The position numbers and the translations under genes were made by a program. Below the pieces are notes generated by a model. It did not search any database. It had not been told where the DNA came from and saw only the letters and a list, made by a program, of their open reading frames with translations. Below, piece after piece: positions 33,740 to 46,372 of a stretch of DNA of 53,111 bases (the first letter of the stretch is position 1; the number at the start of each line of letters is the position of its first letter). Origin of the DNA: Ectocarpus siliculosus (taxonomy: Eukaryota; Sar; Phaeophyceae; Ectocarpales; Ectocarpaceae); the NCBI GenBank assembly GCA_000310025.1, contig FN648435.1, positions 185,710 through 238,820 on the forward strand. The letters run 5' to 3'.

Positions 33740-35090
33740 GTGCGCCCCGACCCTGACGTTGGCAGGCTACTCCCGGCCTCGAAAAAGTGGGTAATAATCC
33801 GTTGTAGAATGGAATTTGATGACAGGTAGGCAGCTATGTACGACCCCACGACCAATTTGGTCGATGTTTGTTTTCGTACAATGGATAGATGGATGGATGG
33901 ATGGATGGATGATGACAAGGATGGATGTGTTCCAACGAGAAGAGAAAGCGGTTCACCACCGCATATCCGCTCATCATCCCAGTTCCATCCGAAGGAGAAG
34001 GTATCCGCTCTAATTTCGTCAAACAAATGCGCGCTCCAACAGCAACTGTCGGGATGCTGCAGAACATCCTCCGCGGTGCAGGTGACTGAGGTGTGCCCCT
34101 TACCTCTCGTTGGCAGGCTTATCCCATCGTCACATCTATCTCCGACGCGCAGAGCGATTGTTACGAATCTATCTGTGGGAGTGTTTTTTATGCATGAAAC
34201 TTTGTGCACCCATCACCAGTCAATGCTGTGAAGTTGGTGGTGTATGAATCATCAGTCACAATGAATCCATGGATGGATGTGTTCCGATGACGAAGAAAGA
34301 GAGTCATCAGTCATCAAGTGTTGTCAAGTTGTTGATGATGTCTGATGTATCAAAGTATACAATATAACACAACCCCCTGGGTAAGGCGAATGCAAGACCG
34401 AGTTGTTTATGCTTTTATGCCGGGCAACCACCCAACCAAGGAAACACAACTAACTTTATTTGTCCCCCACCTTCTTGGCAGTGGTATCAACATCTGCACT
34501 CTCATTTTCAACCCGCTGTATAGATGGTCGCCGACAAACATGTATATGCGCGCGTGCGTAAAAGAAGAAAAAAATAACTGTAACCATCAAACGCGGCGGA
34601 ACAAGCACACTCCGCAGTGCAGGTGACAGAGGAGTGTGCCCCTAACCTCTCGTTGGCAGGCTTATCGCTGACGAATCCCGTTGTAGAATGGAAATGGCAG
34701 GTAGGGAACTAAAATAATACACACGTTGGCGTTATTGTACAACAATGGAGGATGCATGAATGGATGGCTGTGTTCCGACGAACAAAAGAAAGCCATCAAT
34801 CATCAAGTTGTCAAGTGTGCATGCGAAATGCGGCGGAACATGCTCTCGCGTCGGAAGTTGCAGCGGTGTGGCCCGAACCTCTCGTTGGCAGGCCAAATAT
34901 GTAGCACACAGTCATTCTAGCGTCGAACGTGCTGTGCATTTTGCTGTAGATTGAACGAGGCTTCAATTTGATGGCGGGTAGGCAAAGTTTAGGCACAAAT
35001 TCGTCGAGATCGGAGAAAATTGGTGCCGGAAGCACCTGCTGCATGCTCGTGTTTCGGGCTTGAGAAGGCCGATCACCGACACAGCCAAAC
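33740..35090 (-). repeat. Cluster of dispersed repeat family A units
   Basis: The block CCTCTCGTTGGCAGGC recurs at about 34103, 34647 and 34877, and diverged at 33754. A second block (GTTGTAGAATGGAA, then ATG(A/G)CAGGTAGG) recurs at 33803 and 34679 and diverged at 34943. A third (ATGGATGGATG ... GTTCCGA(C/T)GA, AGAAAG, ATCAAG-TGTCAAG) recurs at 33886, 34266 and 34756. Copies are incomplete and spaced unevenly. On the minus strand the first block encodes LPTRG-x-GHT in several copies. Confidence 0.8.
34352..34380 (+). repeat. Possible lone terminus of the MITE family
   Basis: ATATAACACAACCCCCTGG resembles the inner terminal repeat of the 23121-23337 element (GATAACACACCCCCTGG). No matching second end was found nearby. 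Confidence 0.35.
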
Positions 35091-35094
35091 ATTA

Positions 35095-35240
35095 ACGCAG
35101 GAGGCGCTAATCAAGCTGAAACTTGCTGAGGGCGTCCAAAGTAGTGCAGGACGGCCGATGGTCTGATTTCTCGCGCCTCGGGCGTTCAGGCCAGAAACGT
35201 GCGTGGTTCGGAGCTTCGGAGTGAACGTGATCATTCATTC
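35095..35240 (-). repeat. Dispersed repeat family A, inverted partner of 14430-14550
   Basis: Reverse complement shares AATCAAGCTGAAACTTGCTG, GTGCAGGACGGC and CTCGGGCGTTC-type blocks with 14430-14550. It ends in a short (ATTC)n tract at 35234-35250. Confidence 0.75.
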
Positions 35241-35249
35241 ATTCATTCA

Positions 35250-35830
35250 CATTTTATTCTACACCTCTAGAGACCGTAACGGTCTCCTAGAGGAAAACGA
35301 CAATCACGTGAGTACGCAATTACGCTGCTATTCCCAGTTTTTGCCAGGTTCCGAGGAATTGTGAGTCCTTGCAGACAATTTGCCAGAGAGCGAAGTAGAC
35401 ATGACTTGCCGGTAAGCCGTTTTGGGAATGAACACATTTCTCATTGTTGAACCTCTGTGTTCGCTGTTGGCAACATAGATAGGCAAAAGCAGGAATATCC
35501 AAGCGATGACAGTAGTCGACTGTAAGCCGACCATTGTACGGCCATGTCAAAACGCCGTCTACACGCTGACCCACTCATGGAACGGGTTGTTCAATTCGTC
35601 TGTCGTAGCACGCCGTAAAGTAGAGACAGACGACACCTACCTCTGCTGCTGTTTACCTACAGTAGATGCTGGTAGATGCTGGCGTTACACGTGAGTGTGT
35701 GAAACGTTGTGTGTCTGAGGTAGCACCACGGAGGCGAATGTTTTAACCATGTCCAATCGCTGTGTACATCGTGCTGCTGTTTTTATGTTGTCAAGAATCA
35801 GTCGTGCTTGCCAGCATCAGGACATTCATT
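35250..35830. other. No gene recognised
   Basis: An 84-codon minus-strand open frame (35574-35320) has no recognised domain. 35268-35293 is a short palindrome (CTCTAGAGACCGTAACGGTC). Confidence 0.35.
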
Positions 35831-35926
35831 AGTGCATCGTGCCGCTGTACGTTGTGTACTTTAGTGCATCGTGCCGCTGTATGTTGTGTACTTTAGTGCA
35901 CCGTGCCGCTGTAGGTTCTGTACTTG
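35831..35926 (+). repeat. Tandem repeat, three units of 32 bp
   Basis: Unit AGTGCATCGTGCCGCTGTAC plus GTTGTGTACTTT, three copies with few changes. Confidence 0.92.
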
Positions 35927-36314
35927 TCGCGCACAAAACTTGCCACCACCCCATCACGACCAATTCCAACGGGTGAGCCCCTGCTCGTTACAGCTTGGCC
36001 GTGATAACCGACACGGTATGAGGATACATTCGCCATTCAGTAAGCAACGATCTGACTGCCTTCATGCTGATGGCGTTGTATCTGGTTCGTGACGAGATTA
36101 AGGATGGAACGTATGCCAAGCCCATTTCATGTTTTGAAGGTCAACTTCTTCCCTGCCAAGATCGTGGAGCACAAAGACACAACCAGAGGAAGAGAAGACC
36201 GCCTTCGCACAGACCCTATTCCCTAATCCTATCCCAAACGCAGCTTTTCCGATCGAGTGTTTTATCCACCATGTTGTGCGAAGGCTACTGGGAAGAGAAC
36301 GCTCCAAGTTCACA

Positions 36315-37887
36315 TTAGAACTGCCCGGTATAGACCATCCTCCCGAGAGCATCTGCCCTGTCATCCATTGCTCTACGTGGTCGTCTCAAGGAAACGTCAA
36401 GAATGGACCCTGAACTGATCGTGTCCTTTACTAGACGAACCAGCCCTCCGGATGCGCGCAGCAAGGTGGCGCACTCTCCGTCTGGTCCTCCTGCGCCTCC
36501 CATCGCGCATGAGAGTGGGGTTGCCCCGCTCATCTGCAAAATAGCGACGGACGGGGGGGAAAGGTGTATTTTTGAAAGTACGGAAGGTCCATCAAAGTCA
36601 TAAAGGTTTCGTAAAACATACGGTAGTAGTATTGTGAGTCGTCGAGCATGCTAAACCGCTATGAGATTGCCATCAAAGAATTTTCGTGTCTGATGCTAGA
36701 GGCGCCGCAAGCACCCATGTTGAACTTGGTGTCGGATTTAGCACAGCATGCCTTGAGAGATTTGATGCCCCCGGCTGAGGACGGAAGCAGAATGGAACTC
36801 CCAGCACTGCATTGGTCATCGTTTGGCGTCGGTAGAGCGTACCCAACGGTAGGGGATAGATATTGTATCTGCTTCAGTCACACACCCCTCAGCGTAGCCT
36901 CTTTTAGCCTCGGTAGAGCGTACCCAACGGTGGGGGATGGATATTGTATCTGCTTCAGTCACACCCCCCTCAGCGTAGCCTCTCTTAGCCTCGAAGCGGA
37001 CAAAGCTACTCTCCTCCCTCTACCTCGACGATGATTGAAATTTCACCAATCTCCCTCACATTCGTGCAATTGACGTCGACCTTCATATTAAGCAGAACCC
37101 TTATGGTATTTGGGTCGTTTCTCATGGCCGCTACGTGAAGGGCCGTGAAACCTGACCCCTGAGAATGCGAACGGGACCGGCGAATTAGGTGCAGCAGAAA
37201 CGGGTGGCGGATATCAGGGAAAATGGGACCACAACTACGGCACTACTACTGAGGAAGGGGAACGATACAGCTAAGGTCTGTGAAAACAGCACCATATCTT
37301 CGCTTCGCGACAGGTGATCGGAGCATGGGATATTCTCGCCACACCCACAATCGAGAACATACTCAACCGTTTCAGAGAGCACCATGCCCAACGTTCAAGC
37401 CTGGTGCACGGAACCCCCCACGAGCTATGCAAAGTGCAGGGGATGGCCAACCGAGGGATCATTCTAGTGTGGCGTCGAGTATGAGGGCCAGAACGACAAA
37501 CACGGAGAGCACGCCACGATATACAGCTGGCGCCCGCTATTAAGAAGCAAACCTTCAAAAAAGGAAGGCTCAGACTTTGGCGAAAAACAAGAAAAATCGA
37601 CTCACAAGCATACGTCAGCCACGGATCCTACACCTAACGCTAAAAGACCTATGCTCGACGGCGGTGATGAAATATGACAATGAGCCTCGACCCCAAATTG
37701 ACGTTTCTAACGCGAACGCTGCAGTAGCTATACAGTAGGGAACACGCACGTGCTTGCCCTCGATCGGGCAGCCCTGCGCGAAGAGCTCCTCCACGCACCA
37801 AGCGCGACCAGCAGCCGCAGCGGCGAGAACTCGGTCCTCGGGAGGCAAGACAGCCAGACGCCGAAGCTCCCGCTCGTTCTCAAACAG
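36315..37887 (-). CDS. Ankyrin-repeat protein, 5' incomplete
   Basis: Three exons joined in phase 0 on the minus strand: 37887-37750, 37158-37060 and 36533-36315, about 151 residues. Exon 1 reads LPPEDRVLAAAAAGRAWCVE and ELFAQGCPI, the helix pair of an ankyrin repeat; exon 2 reads GFTALHVAAMRNDPNTIRVL and then VDVNC, a full repeat with the TALH box; exon 3 begins SGATPLSCA and ends LLRASGG followed by a charged tail to a stop. Donors are GTGCGT and GTGAGG, acceptors TCTCAG and TTGCAG. Ankyrin repeats bind other proteins; no catalytic domain is visible, so the role is unknown. Exons above 37887 were not found; the acceptor GAAG at 37888 is weak. Confidence 0.85.
36831..36992. repeat. Perfectly phased 81-bp tandem duplication
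   Basis: Two units of 81 bp starting GGTAGAGCGTACCCAACGGT differ at only a few positions. They lie in the intron between ankyrin exons 2 and 3. On the plus strand the 81 bp equal 27 codons and sit in an open frame starting with ATG at 36648, but that frame lacks other support. Confidence 0.93.
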
Positions 37888-37889
37888 CT

Positions 37890-38870
37890 TCAGCAGCGAT
37901 TCGAAAGGCAGACGTCAACCAGTCGGCTAGAATGGTGTAGGCGGTGGTTTGATCGGCAATTTCGTGGCACGCTTGTTCGTGTCTACATGCGGCCAGATTG
38001 ACTACCTCAACATGTTGACAGAGAGACGGCTGGTATGACACCGAAGCGTTGATATTGCCTGTGATGTAAAAAAAAGGGCTCGTACGAAGGCCATACCTCG
38101 TAGCTCATGGGAAGAGGATGCGGAAAGATCGGTGTCCACCGTAAGTAGAGCTGGGGATCTCGTACCAGGTGGCCGTCATTCTCGTGCTGAGACAGGCAGC
38201 CATCACGAGCGATTAGTTTCTGGACATCAACCTGGGCTCGACATTTATTTTCGGAAGAAGGGACAGAAGTGTTACGTCAACGAGGGCAGGGTGGGGGTGT
38301 TATGGCTAATGCTTCGTCGTACTTCAATACGGCACAACATATATCCTAGAGGGTCTTAAAAACAAGCAGGCGACAGGGTCAAATACGAGCACGCCAGGTT
38401 TTCACCAAGTATATTGGTACCCTACCCAAACATCCGCCATGCATGAGTTGAGTGAAGGGTGGGTCATTCGTTGTGCGAACCGCGCTAGGAAGTCTTCCAG
38501 TCTCTCCACAGTTCGTGGGACACGTATTGTGAGCACTTTCACGTAAAAGCAAGCGAATCATTCCGAAAACGTTGTTCAACCCCATGTTCTGGCAACCGTA
38601 TTGGTATGCACGATCCAATCCCCCAAACTTGTCAGACTTGCGTTTTGGCGGGGGTTCGAAGTTTCAAGGCTAGCGAAGCATGAGACACCTGAGGGTACAG
38701 TAGTGACGTTCTCATGGTATCACGTTAGGAGAGGACCCTAGCCAGAGGTACGTGGCTGGTCGTAGATGGGTGAAAACATGTTACGTTAGCGACACACGAC
38801 GCCGCGTTGTGGGGCACGGGCAACAGGGTCGGGGTCTGCATTCCCTGTAGGCAACTCTAACGTTGCCGCG
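37890..38870. other. No gene recognised
   Basis: No exon with both splice sites and domain signal. Upstream exons of the ankyrin gene may be hidden here. Confidence 0.35.
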
Positions 38871-38871
38871 G

Positions 38872-39549
38872 TTAATCTTCGAACATTGTCAATACCGACT
38901 TTTGCACCATTCTCCTCCATTCTTGGCAAACTGCGGTTCTAAGAGCTGGCGGAAGTGAAGATACTCGCACAAAAGAAGAGGGCATGGCTCGTGAAAGAGT
39001 TTGGCAAAGAGCAAAATACTGTAGGCAAGGGCTGAGTTGCACCCCTCCCGTCTCAACGTACCCAGGTTTGGACGAAAGATAGAGAATCCCTGTTGTGCTA
39101 CCCTTGGGCATGTGCGCCAAGTTTCCGCCGAACGGTGCAAACATGGTGCCAAGAACAGCTGGGACAGGAGAAAAAGTCGTGACTGTTGGAACAGCAAAGT
39201 TTGTAGACTTCAGCAGTCTCCCACAGTTGTAAGACTCTAGGCTGTTGGATTGCGGGTGAACAATGAGGAAAGATACACCAGCCCGCTGAACAAGCTCCCG
39301 GTCCACCTTCGAGCTCTGCCTAAGCTGTAGGGCTTTCTCTCTCTTCGCGGTCAGTTCTCGCCGCCTCGTAGAGTCGGCTAGTGCTTTCTGGAAGGGCGTT
39401 AGGGTGGCCTCGATAATTGCTGCTTGGTTGGGTTGTCGTAGGCCAACTTCGATCGCAGTCCGTGTATCATTTTTTCCTGCAGGGAGGGGCATTTCCTCCG
39501 CGGGCGTACTCTTCTCGTGGATAGATTTGAGCACTCGAACACCGGCCAC
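38872..39549 (-). CDS. Unidentified ORF, 225 codons
   Basis: No stop for 225 codons on the minus strand, ending at TAA. No ATG lies between the preceding stop and codon 20 (ATG at 39492), so either translation starts there or this is an exon. The first 100 residues look like real protein: charged and helical (TPFQKALADSTRRRELTAKR, then ALQLRQSSKVDREL), compatible with a coiled coil. A GTGTAT donor after QRAG could end an exon near 39260, in which case the rest is intron. No known domain. It could be a 5' exon of the ankyrin gene, but the phases do not fit directly. Confidence 0.4.
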   Translation of the reverse strand: MAGVRVLKSIHEKSTPAEEMPLPAGKNDTRTAIEVGLRQPNQAAIIEATLTPFQKALADSTRRRELTAKREKALQLRQSSKVDRELVQRAGVSFLIVHPQSNSLESYNCGRLLKSTNFAVPTVTTFSPVPAVLGTMFAPFGGNLAHMPKGSTTGILYLSSKPGYVETGGVQLSPCLQYFALCQTLSRAMPSSFVRVSSLPPALRTAVCQEWRRMVQKSVLTMFED

Positions 39550-39599
39550 TCCTTGTTCTCCCGGGTCGCATTACGGGGCTACAAACTACGGGAGCCTCG

Positions 39600-41119
39600 T
39601 GCTCTCACGTATGTGTATGCTGTAGTGTGCAGAAAAGAGTACTTGCGGTGGGTTTTGGGGAGGACGTGCCGAAAAGGTACGTATTCCGCCGCACCAAACC
39701 GGGAAATTATAACGCGACGACGCGACCATCCGTCTACAAATGGTATGCCTATGTGGGCACAGCTGCTAGTCAATATGTCCATACCCTTGGCCATAACCAC
39801 GCTATTTCGCTTATGCCCCACGAATCCCTTGGGTGATATCCTTCTGTGGGGGTGTCAACGCCTCTTCTCCAAAGTGTGGAAGTTCAAGCTTGTGAGTTTC
39901 CAATCAAACGTGTTCAAGACTACTACTGTAGACAAATGCCGCGCCCAATAACAGCACAAACTCATATCATCACACACTCTGCATCGCGTGTTCACCAACA
40001 CAATGCGAAGGCCAAGTATCAGGTGATCACTACGCTGTTGGGGGAGTTGCAAACCTACTTGGAGAAGTCGCCATGGGTGGCCTCTAACCGATCTTTGTTG
40101 TCCACGAAAAAGACGGCAGTTCATTTTCTTTTATCAAGGACATGCAAGAGTTGTTACCACGTGAGGTTGCCGAGGGATTCCAATTAAAAACCGATTAGGG
40201 ACTCGTTTCCGCGCAGTTGGCCGTTGGAATACAACAACAGCATTAAAAGCTGCCAAGGTTCTATGCGCCAAACTTGCAACAAGGGCGCATTGCAGCAGCC
40301 ACACTCCATCTAGACTACATGTGCAACACAAAATGCGCAGTGTCAAGAACGGCGACCGAATTCCAGTGTGGTTGAAGATAAGAAGCAGAAGATCGTTCAA
40401 CTCTAACCAAGGCGTTTCGAGGAGACCTTAAACCGTGAGGGAATCTGGAGAATCAAAACAAGGGTGAAAATACGGATTAGATACGGCTAACGATTGGTAT
40501 CGGCCGCAACAGAAACGGACTCCCAAAAAGGAGCTTCTGAACAGTGCGGATGACTCGCCAACCTCGCCGAGCATTGTGTGGTATGACGTGCCACGGTATC
40601 GTAGTATTACGTCGGAAGGGAACGAAGTGAGAGCAAATCTCGGGATTTAACAGCAATGAATATGCTTCGCACACACACGGATCGTCGTACCACCCGAAAC
40701 CCTCTCCCGGTCTAAATTAGGTTTGAATTGGCGTTTCGTTCCGAGGATCTCTGCCACACCTGGTGAGGAATACACAAGTCGTCTGTCACGATGCTCCATC
40801 AAGACAACGCCCCTCCTGACTGGCAATCGTGCAACTTGAAAAGCGAATACCACTGTAGCGAAAGGGTCACTTTCCTCGTGCCTGCGCGGCCACTCATGGT
40901 TGTGCTCTCCACCCACCCACCCACCCACCCGTGTGCACGGCCCACGTACTCGAGGAAACTACCGAAGCAGCAGCAGGAACTCTCCACTCCGCCTCTCCCA
41001 CAGGAGTTCCATCAACACATGAGTGTAAAGGTCTCTTGCGCCCCTGTGTAATATCGGTAATTATTATATTCGTCGCATCCCGGGGATATTTGTTCTAGAT
41101 TGTAACAACGCACACCCCG
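39600..41119. other. No gene recognised
   Basis: Plus-strand open stretches at 39960-40187 (KAKYQVITTLLGELQTYLEK) and 40195-40430 have coding-like composition but no family signal and no clean splice chain; a transposon remnant is possible. (CCCA)n at about 40909-40930. Confidence 0.35.
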
Positions 41120-41475
41120 TCAATCGAGCTGGATCTCGTTCGGATCATCCCTGGCAGCATCGAGATCGATCTCGTACTTGTCGTCCTGCACCGCCGCCGC
41201 CCCCTCCTCGTCGCCCCCTCCGTTTCCTTCTCCATGTCCTGAGCCCCCTCCCCCGCCGCCGCCGCCGCCGAATCTCGATTGGAACCCCGGACATGGCACG
41301 GTGACGACGTGGTCTAGGCCGAGCATAGCGAGAAACTCGTCTGTCTGAGGGTTGGGCAGGAGGGACTGGGGCGGCTTCGAGGATTTCTATGACAAACCAA
41401 GACGCACAAAGAGACGAGGAAAACGAAAGAGGCGAGCGACAGGCAGACAAACAAAAAGAGGGAAAGAAAAGTGGG

Positions 41476-41529
<54 letters not shown>

Positions 41530-44500
41530 AAGAGCAGCAGAAGGGAGCATCAGCAGGGAAAATTCGATCGGGGCAGCCGAGGACAGCACGTGTCCATGAG
41601 GAGTTGGTTTCACTTGATGACGACTTCCCTAATGGCCAGCCTCGACGCCCGTGGTTCTCATCTCCGCAACCTCCACGTGTCCATGAAGGGTTATCAGTAC
41701 GGCCGCAATTGAGAGGACGTCTGGACGACCCTGCGGTGTAGGTGGTGAACGCCACCATCCGAAGATCCTTCGTGGCCACCGATCGTTTCGCTTGGCGGTG
41801 GGAAGGGTCGAGGCAATCTGACAGAGCGAAGATCAAACACCTGGTTGCTCACCTGTCCTTGACACTCCATTTGTGACGGCGGAGGTGCGGTCATTGCGAA
41901 GTTTTCAGGGATCACCTGAAAGCCCCCAAGTGAAAAACGGCAGACAACGAACGGACGGAAAGACAAAAAAATTAGGGCTTTGCCTAAGCGTAGCGGCCAG
42001 CAAACCGACCGCGGCAAAACGAAAGGCCAACAGGAAACTACAAAAACCACCACCACCACCACAACAACAACAACAACGACGACGACCACGACTTGAGCAA
42101 GGACAGACGGTACCACCGGAACAAGAACAAACCGTTTCCCTAGACAAGAAACGCAAGGCAAGGACGACATGAGCACCCCCTTCCCTCACCAGGGGACCGC
42201 CAGGCAGTCCGCGCGCCGCCAGAGCTTCTCGGATAGAGGCCATCTGCTCCACCTGCACTCGCGGAGTCTCGAAAGGCATGTCCACCTTATACGTGCGGCC
42301 GTGTAGAGGGCGGGGGGGCATTGAGGCGGAGCCGAGGTAAGGCGGTATCCCAGGGGTTGAGAGGGAAGGAGGGAGAGATAAGCAAAACCTCACGCAAAAA
42401 AAAAAGAGGAAGAAAATGAACGAAGCGACACAGATGCAAACAAATAAAGCGGAAACATATGCATAGGGCAGCATGGACCGGGGGAAACAGGGCAAAGGTC
42501 GGAGAATAAGAGCTACAAATGTAGCTACTTTGTGCTGAGGGATGCGAAAAGTGCGGCAAGTGCCGGAACGCAGATGTTTCAGACATAGGAGGGGTGCGCA
42601 CGTACAACTTGATAGACATAGGACCCTCAACACGGTCCGACAGCAGGGACAACAACACTTCCAAGTGTTCCATCTGCTTCCTAACCAAGTTAGCAAGCCC
42701 ACGACGCGGACACTAACTCACCGTGCGGTACTCTATGGGCTACTTACTCCTCGCATCATATCTACCACCACCACCACCACCACCACCACCACCACAAGAA
42801 GACCGGACCAACAAAAAAAAGCGTCGGCAACAACATACACCCGACACCACTAGCTAGACACCAACCACTCTCACGAGCATCCCATCACAACGTATCGCCA
42901 ACCTCCGCACAGCATCCCTCAACCGCACAAAAACAAAAGGTGTTGTCCGTACATGCCCTCGTGAGTTGGACAGCAGGTAGTGCGACTCCTGCACGATGCT
43001 CAGCCACTCCACGTCGTACTCGAGCAGCACCTCGTCCCCCTCCCCGCCGCCGGCTGCCCCCGGCCCCTGCTCCTGCCCCTCCGGTCGCGGTACCGACACG
43101 AGCTGGAGGAAATCCCTGCACACAGGAGGCGGACAAAAAAACATCGAAATGAAACGCCATCACCTTCAAGCTTCCAAGAAAACACAGCAACCAGGATCCT
43201 TGTTATCGCGGCATGGCTGATGCCTCAAACAGAACACCAGCGGTTCATGCTGGGAAAAACACGTGTCCATCGCAACCAGGGTCGTTTCTTATCGCGCTTG
43301 GCTGAGCTGGGCTGGAATGGCGTCCGATTTTTCGACTCGATCAGCGCAGAAGTTCAGTCCCCTATCTATGCCTTCCGCGCAGCCCCCTGAAATATAGCGT
43401 AGCAGATAAAGCAGCCGGACAGGGCTTCCGCACCAACATTAGAAGACGGAACAGAGAGATGACGCCTGCCTTGCGTTTTCGCTATCCCTGCCGTTGAGTG
43501 GTTGGTCGGATCAAGTTTTCATCCGACGTTTTTTTTTCGGGTTGTTGGATACCACCATACATACTATGCCTGTTGTAATGCATTTCTCACAACAAATAGG
43601 AGGAAGCAATCGCATGTTTCGTGCAGAGCGATTGGCAAACTAACCTACACCTACATTCATGACTCCCTTCCAACATGAACCAATGGATGTCGGGACAAAG
43701 CTGAACGTCAAACGTCAAAATTAGCACTGGAGACATGGCCTTCGAGAACGTAGACACGACGGTTTAGGAAGGTATCTGCGCGGCTGACGTGTACGTGTGA
43801 CTCTCTCTCTCTCTCTTCTCTCTCTCCTTCTCCCTCTCTCCCTACCTCAAAACTCGGGCAAAAAACACGACAACCGAAATGAAAAAACGGGTGGGGGCGA
43901 AGGGTCAAGCCTTCACCCAATAACCGCCGCCGCCGGGGTGCCTCTTACCTATGTGGAAGGCACTTGTCGAGCGAGAGGAACCGCGTGACTCCCTTCACCT
44001 CAGAGCCTTCCCGACCCTGCCCTTCCCTGGGAGACCCGTGCCTTGTTGCCGTTGTTGTCGTCGCCGATATCGTCGTTGTTGTCGTTGTCGTTGTTGTCGT
44101 TGTCGTTGTTGTTATTGGTTGTTGGCACGTTGTTCGTGAGAGAGAGAAACATACGGAAGAGGGAAGGAGGGAGGCCGGAGACAACGGGAGGAGACAGCGA
44201 CGGCATTAGTGGGTTCTACTAGCGAAAAATACCCGGACGTGCGCGAAGCACGGAGGATCAAGGGCAGCGGCACTAGCAAACATGCAAGATCCCGTCCATG
44301 GTGGCGCCTAACGGGAGCAGCTTCTGTTGTTGCAGAGTTTTCTCCGGCTTGGAAATAATCCGGATCGAGAAAATGCTTTTCCTTTTGTTCTTTCGTGACC
44401 ACCGGAGAGGAGCAGCAACAAAAGGTGTCGACGGTCGAGCGGAGATGTTACAATGGCGAGGACATCTACTACGTCGCGATGGGAAGGGCGGACAGCGGCG

Positions 44501-46340
44501 AGACTGGCTCTGGTGCATGGCAGCATACCGCCTGAAGACACTAGATAGATAGGAGCAACCAACCTTTGTCACACGCGAAGGACGACAGTAAACGGCCAAA
44601 AAAGTATGCCGCCCGGAAACACTGTGACAGGAGTGACCCAGCCAGTCTTATTATCACATGAGAAGAACGACCTTCTCTCGAGTAGTCAAAAGAGTGATGC
44701 TGCGAGGGCGGGCTCTTGTCGGCAGGGACGCTAGCGCGGGACAAGTGAACCTACGGCTTCCTCGCCCACGGTCACCGGGCACCCAAGCACCCATAAGTAT
44801 GCCTCGACTGCCACGAAGTTAAAACAAGCAGGAGGAACAAACAAGAGACCATCACAAGCAAGACCCGACTATGTCTACTATGTACGCCGTACGCAATGAC
44901 TCGGCTCGCTTGAGCAGCAACGCCACACCTCACGACGGCCGGAAACTTGACGTGCAGGTGGGCGGCGAACCAGTAGTCCGGCTGGACCTTGTGCAGTAAC
45001 TGCTCCGCGGCGGCGCTGCCCAACGTGTTGTCCTCCACCTGCCGCCCCCATGTCCCGGAGGGAGGGTCGATGTGGTGACGTCATCACCATAATCACGACA
45101 AAAAAAAAAACAGAGGGGGGCAGTTGTCAGGTCTACGCGATAAACAAAAAAAATGAGGGGGGCAGTTGTCAGGCCTCCCGTTGTACAGCTGTTGGGGTGC
45201 CCCACACACAAGACACCCAAAACCTCGCTCCCGGAGAAAGGGGCCCCGCAGTGTGGAGCGACGCAATGAAGGGGGGCTACCCTGGTACGCTTTGGAGATA
45301 TTTACTTGTGTGAGCATAGGCGGATTATTGCTTGGTTTGACATGCACGCCCCGCTCATGGGGCACTTGACCCCGGGGGGTCATCCCGACGGGGTCATCCA
45401 GTGTCGTGGCTGGTGGTGGTGTCTTGGCGTTAAAAAACGTTCCGTTTTCTGCGTACGATAGTACCTTCCCGGCATCTGCACCGGTCTAACTGAAGCGGAC
45501 GCATTCCGTGGTCATAGGCCCACTTTGCCCCCCCGAAAAGGGTGCAAACTTCCCCTAGACACCAAGGCAAAAAAAAAAAAAAACTCGAGACAAGCATCAC
45601 CACAAGGTGTAGGAAAATCGCATGCCTTGGCGTACGTAACACCACAAAAAAGCGTCTGTGAAACACCGCACGCGTTGCACAGTAGGTGAAGAAGCAAAGA
45701 GATGGCACACCAAACGCATGCAAGCAAGCATACCTCGGCCTTGAAGAACGGTTTCTTCCTGAACAGATACCTGGCGTCCCCGTAGCGCACGATGCCCCTC
45801 GGCCAATCGTGAGACAGAACCAGGTCCACGTGTCCGGTGAGCTTCGGGAGGAAAGAACAACAAAAGACGGAACAAGGAATCGGACGCGCAAGAGTAGAGA
45901 GAACGGAAGACGAACCGGGACACAAAAGTTAAGAAAACAACACTGTTTCGCGCGACCGCTGTTTAGCACGTATCGTACATAGCTCCCTCAGTGAGACTAC
46001 CTGAAAACAACCAATCATGCAAGAGAAAACAACAAGGTCGTTTCCTCAAGAACAAAAGCGCGTGCGTATAGTAGTCCTGATGCCCCGCATGGCTATGGCA
46101 ATGGAAAAATCTGAAAGCCGGAGGTGGCGATGGAGGGAAGGAAGGGGACAGGAAGCATGTGCGCTATGAAGCAAAGCAACACGTGCACCACGCCTCCGGT
46201 CCCGGCAACACCACGGCAGAAAAAAAAACAGGGCGAAACGAAGAAGGGAACCATCATACTTTTCGCATACAAAAGAAGCAGAATCAACCGTGTCGAACAA
46301 GACAAGATCAAGAAACGGCAGGGGGGAAAAAAAACACATC

Positions 46341-46372
<32 letters not shown>

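Noticed and set aside
35268-35293. Palindrome CTCTAGAGACCGTAACGGTC as a terminator or attachment site
   Set aside because: Such sites do not apply to a nuclear eukaryotic locus; a short chance palindrome is sufficient.
41389-41712. Plus-strand frame with a poly-Ala/poly-Ser/poly-Gln run
   Set aside because: It is the (CAG)17 microsatellite of a DBR1 intron read in sense; no splice or start support.
42585-42690. Minus-strand open stretch [20 protein letters not shown] in a DBR1 intron, looking like an extra exon
   Set aside because: Exons on both sides join in phase 0 and align to DBR1 without it; its acceptor would give a frame with an early stop.
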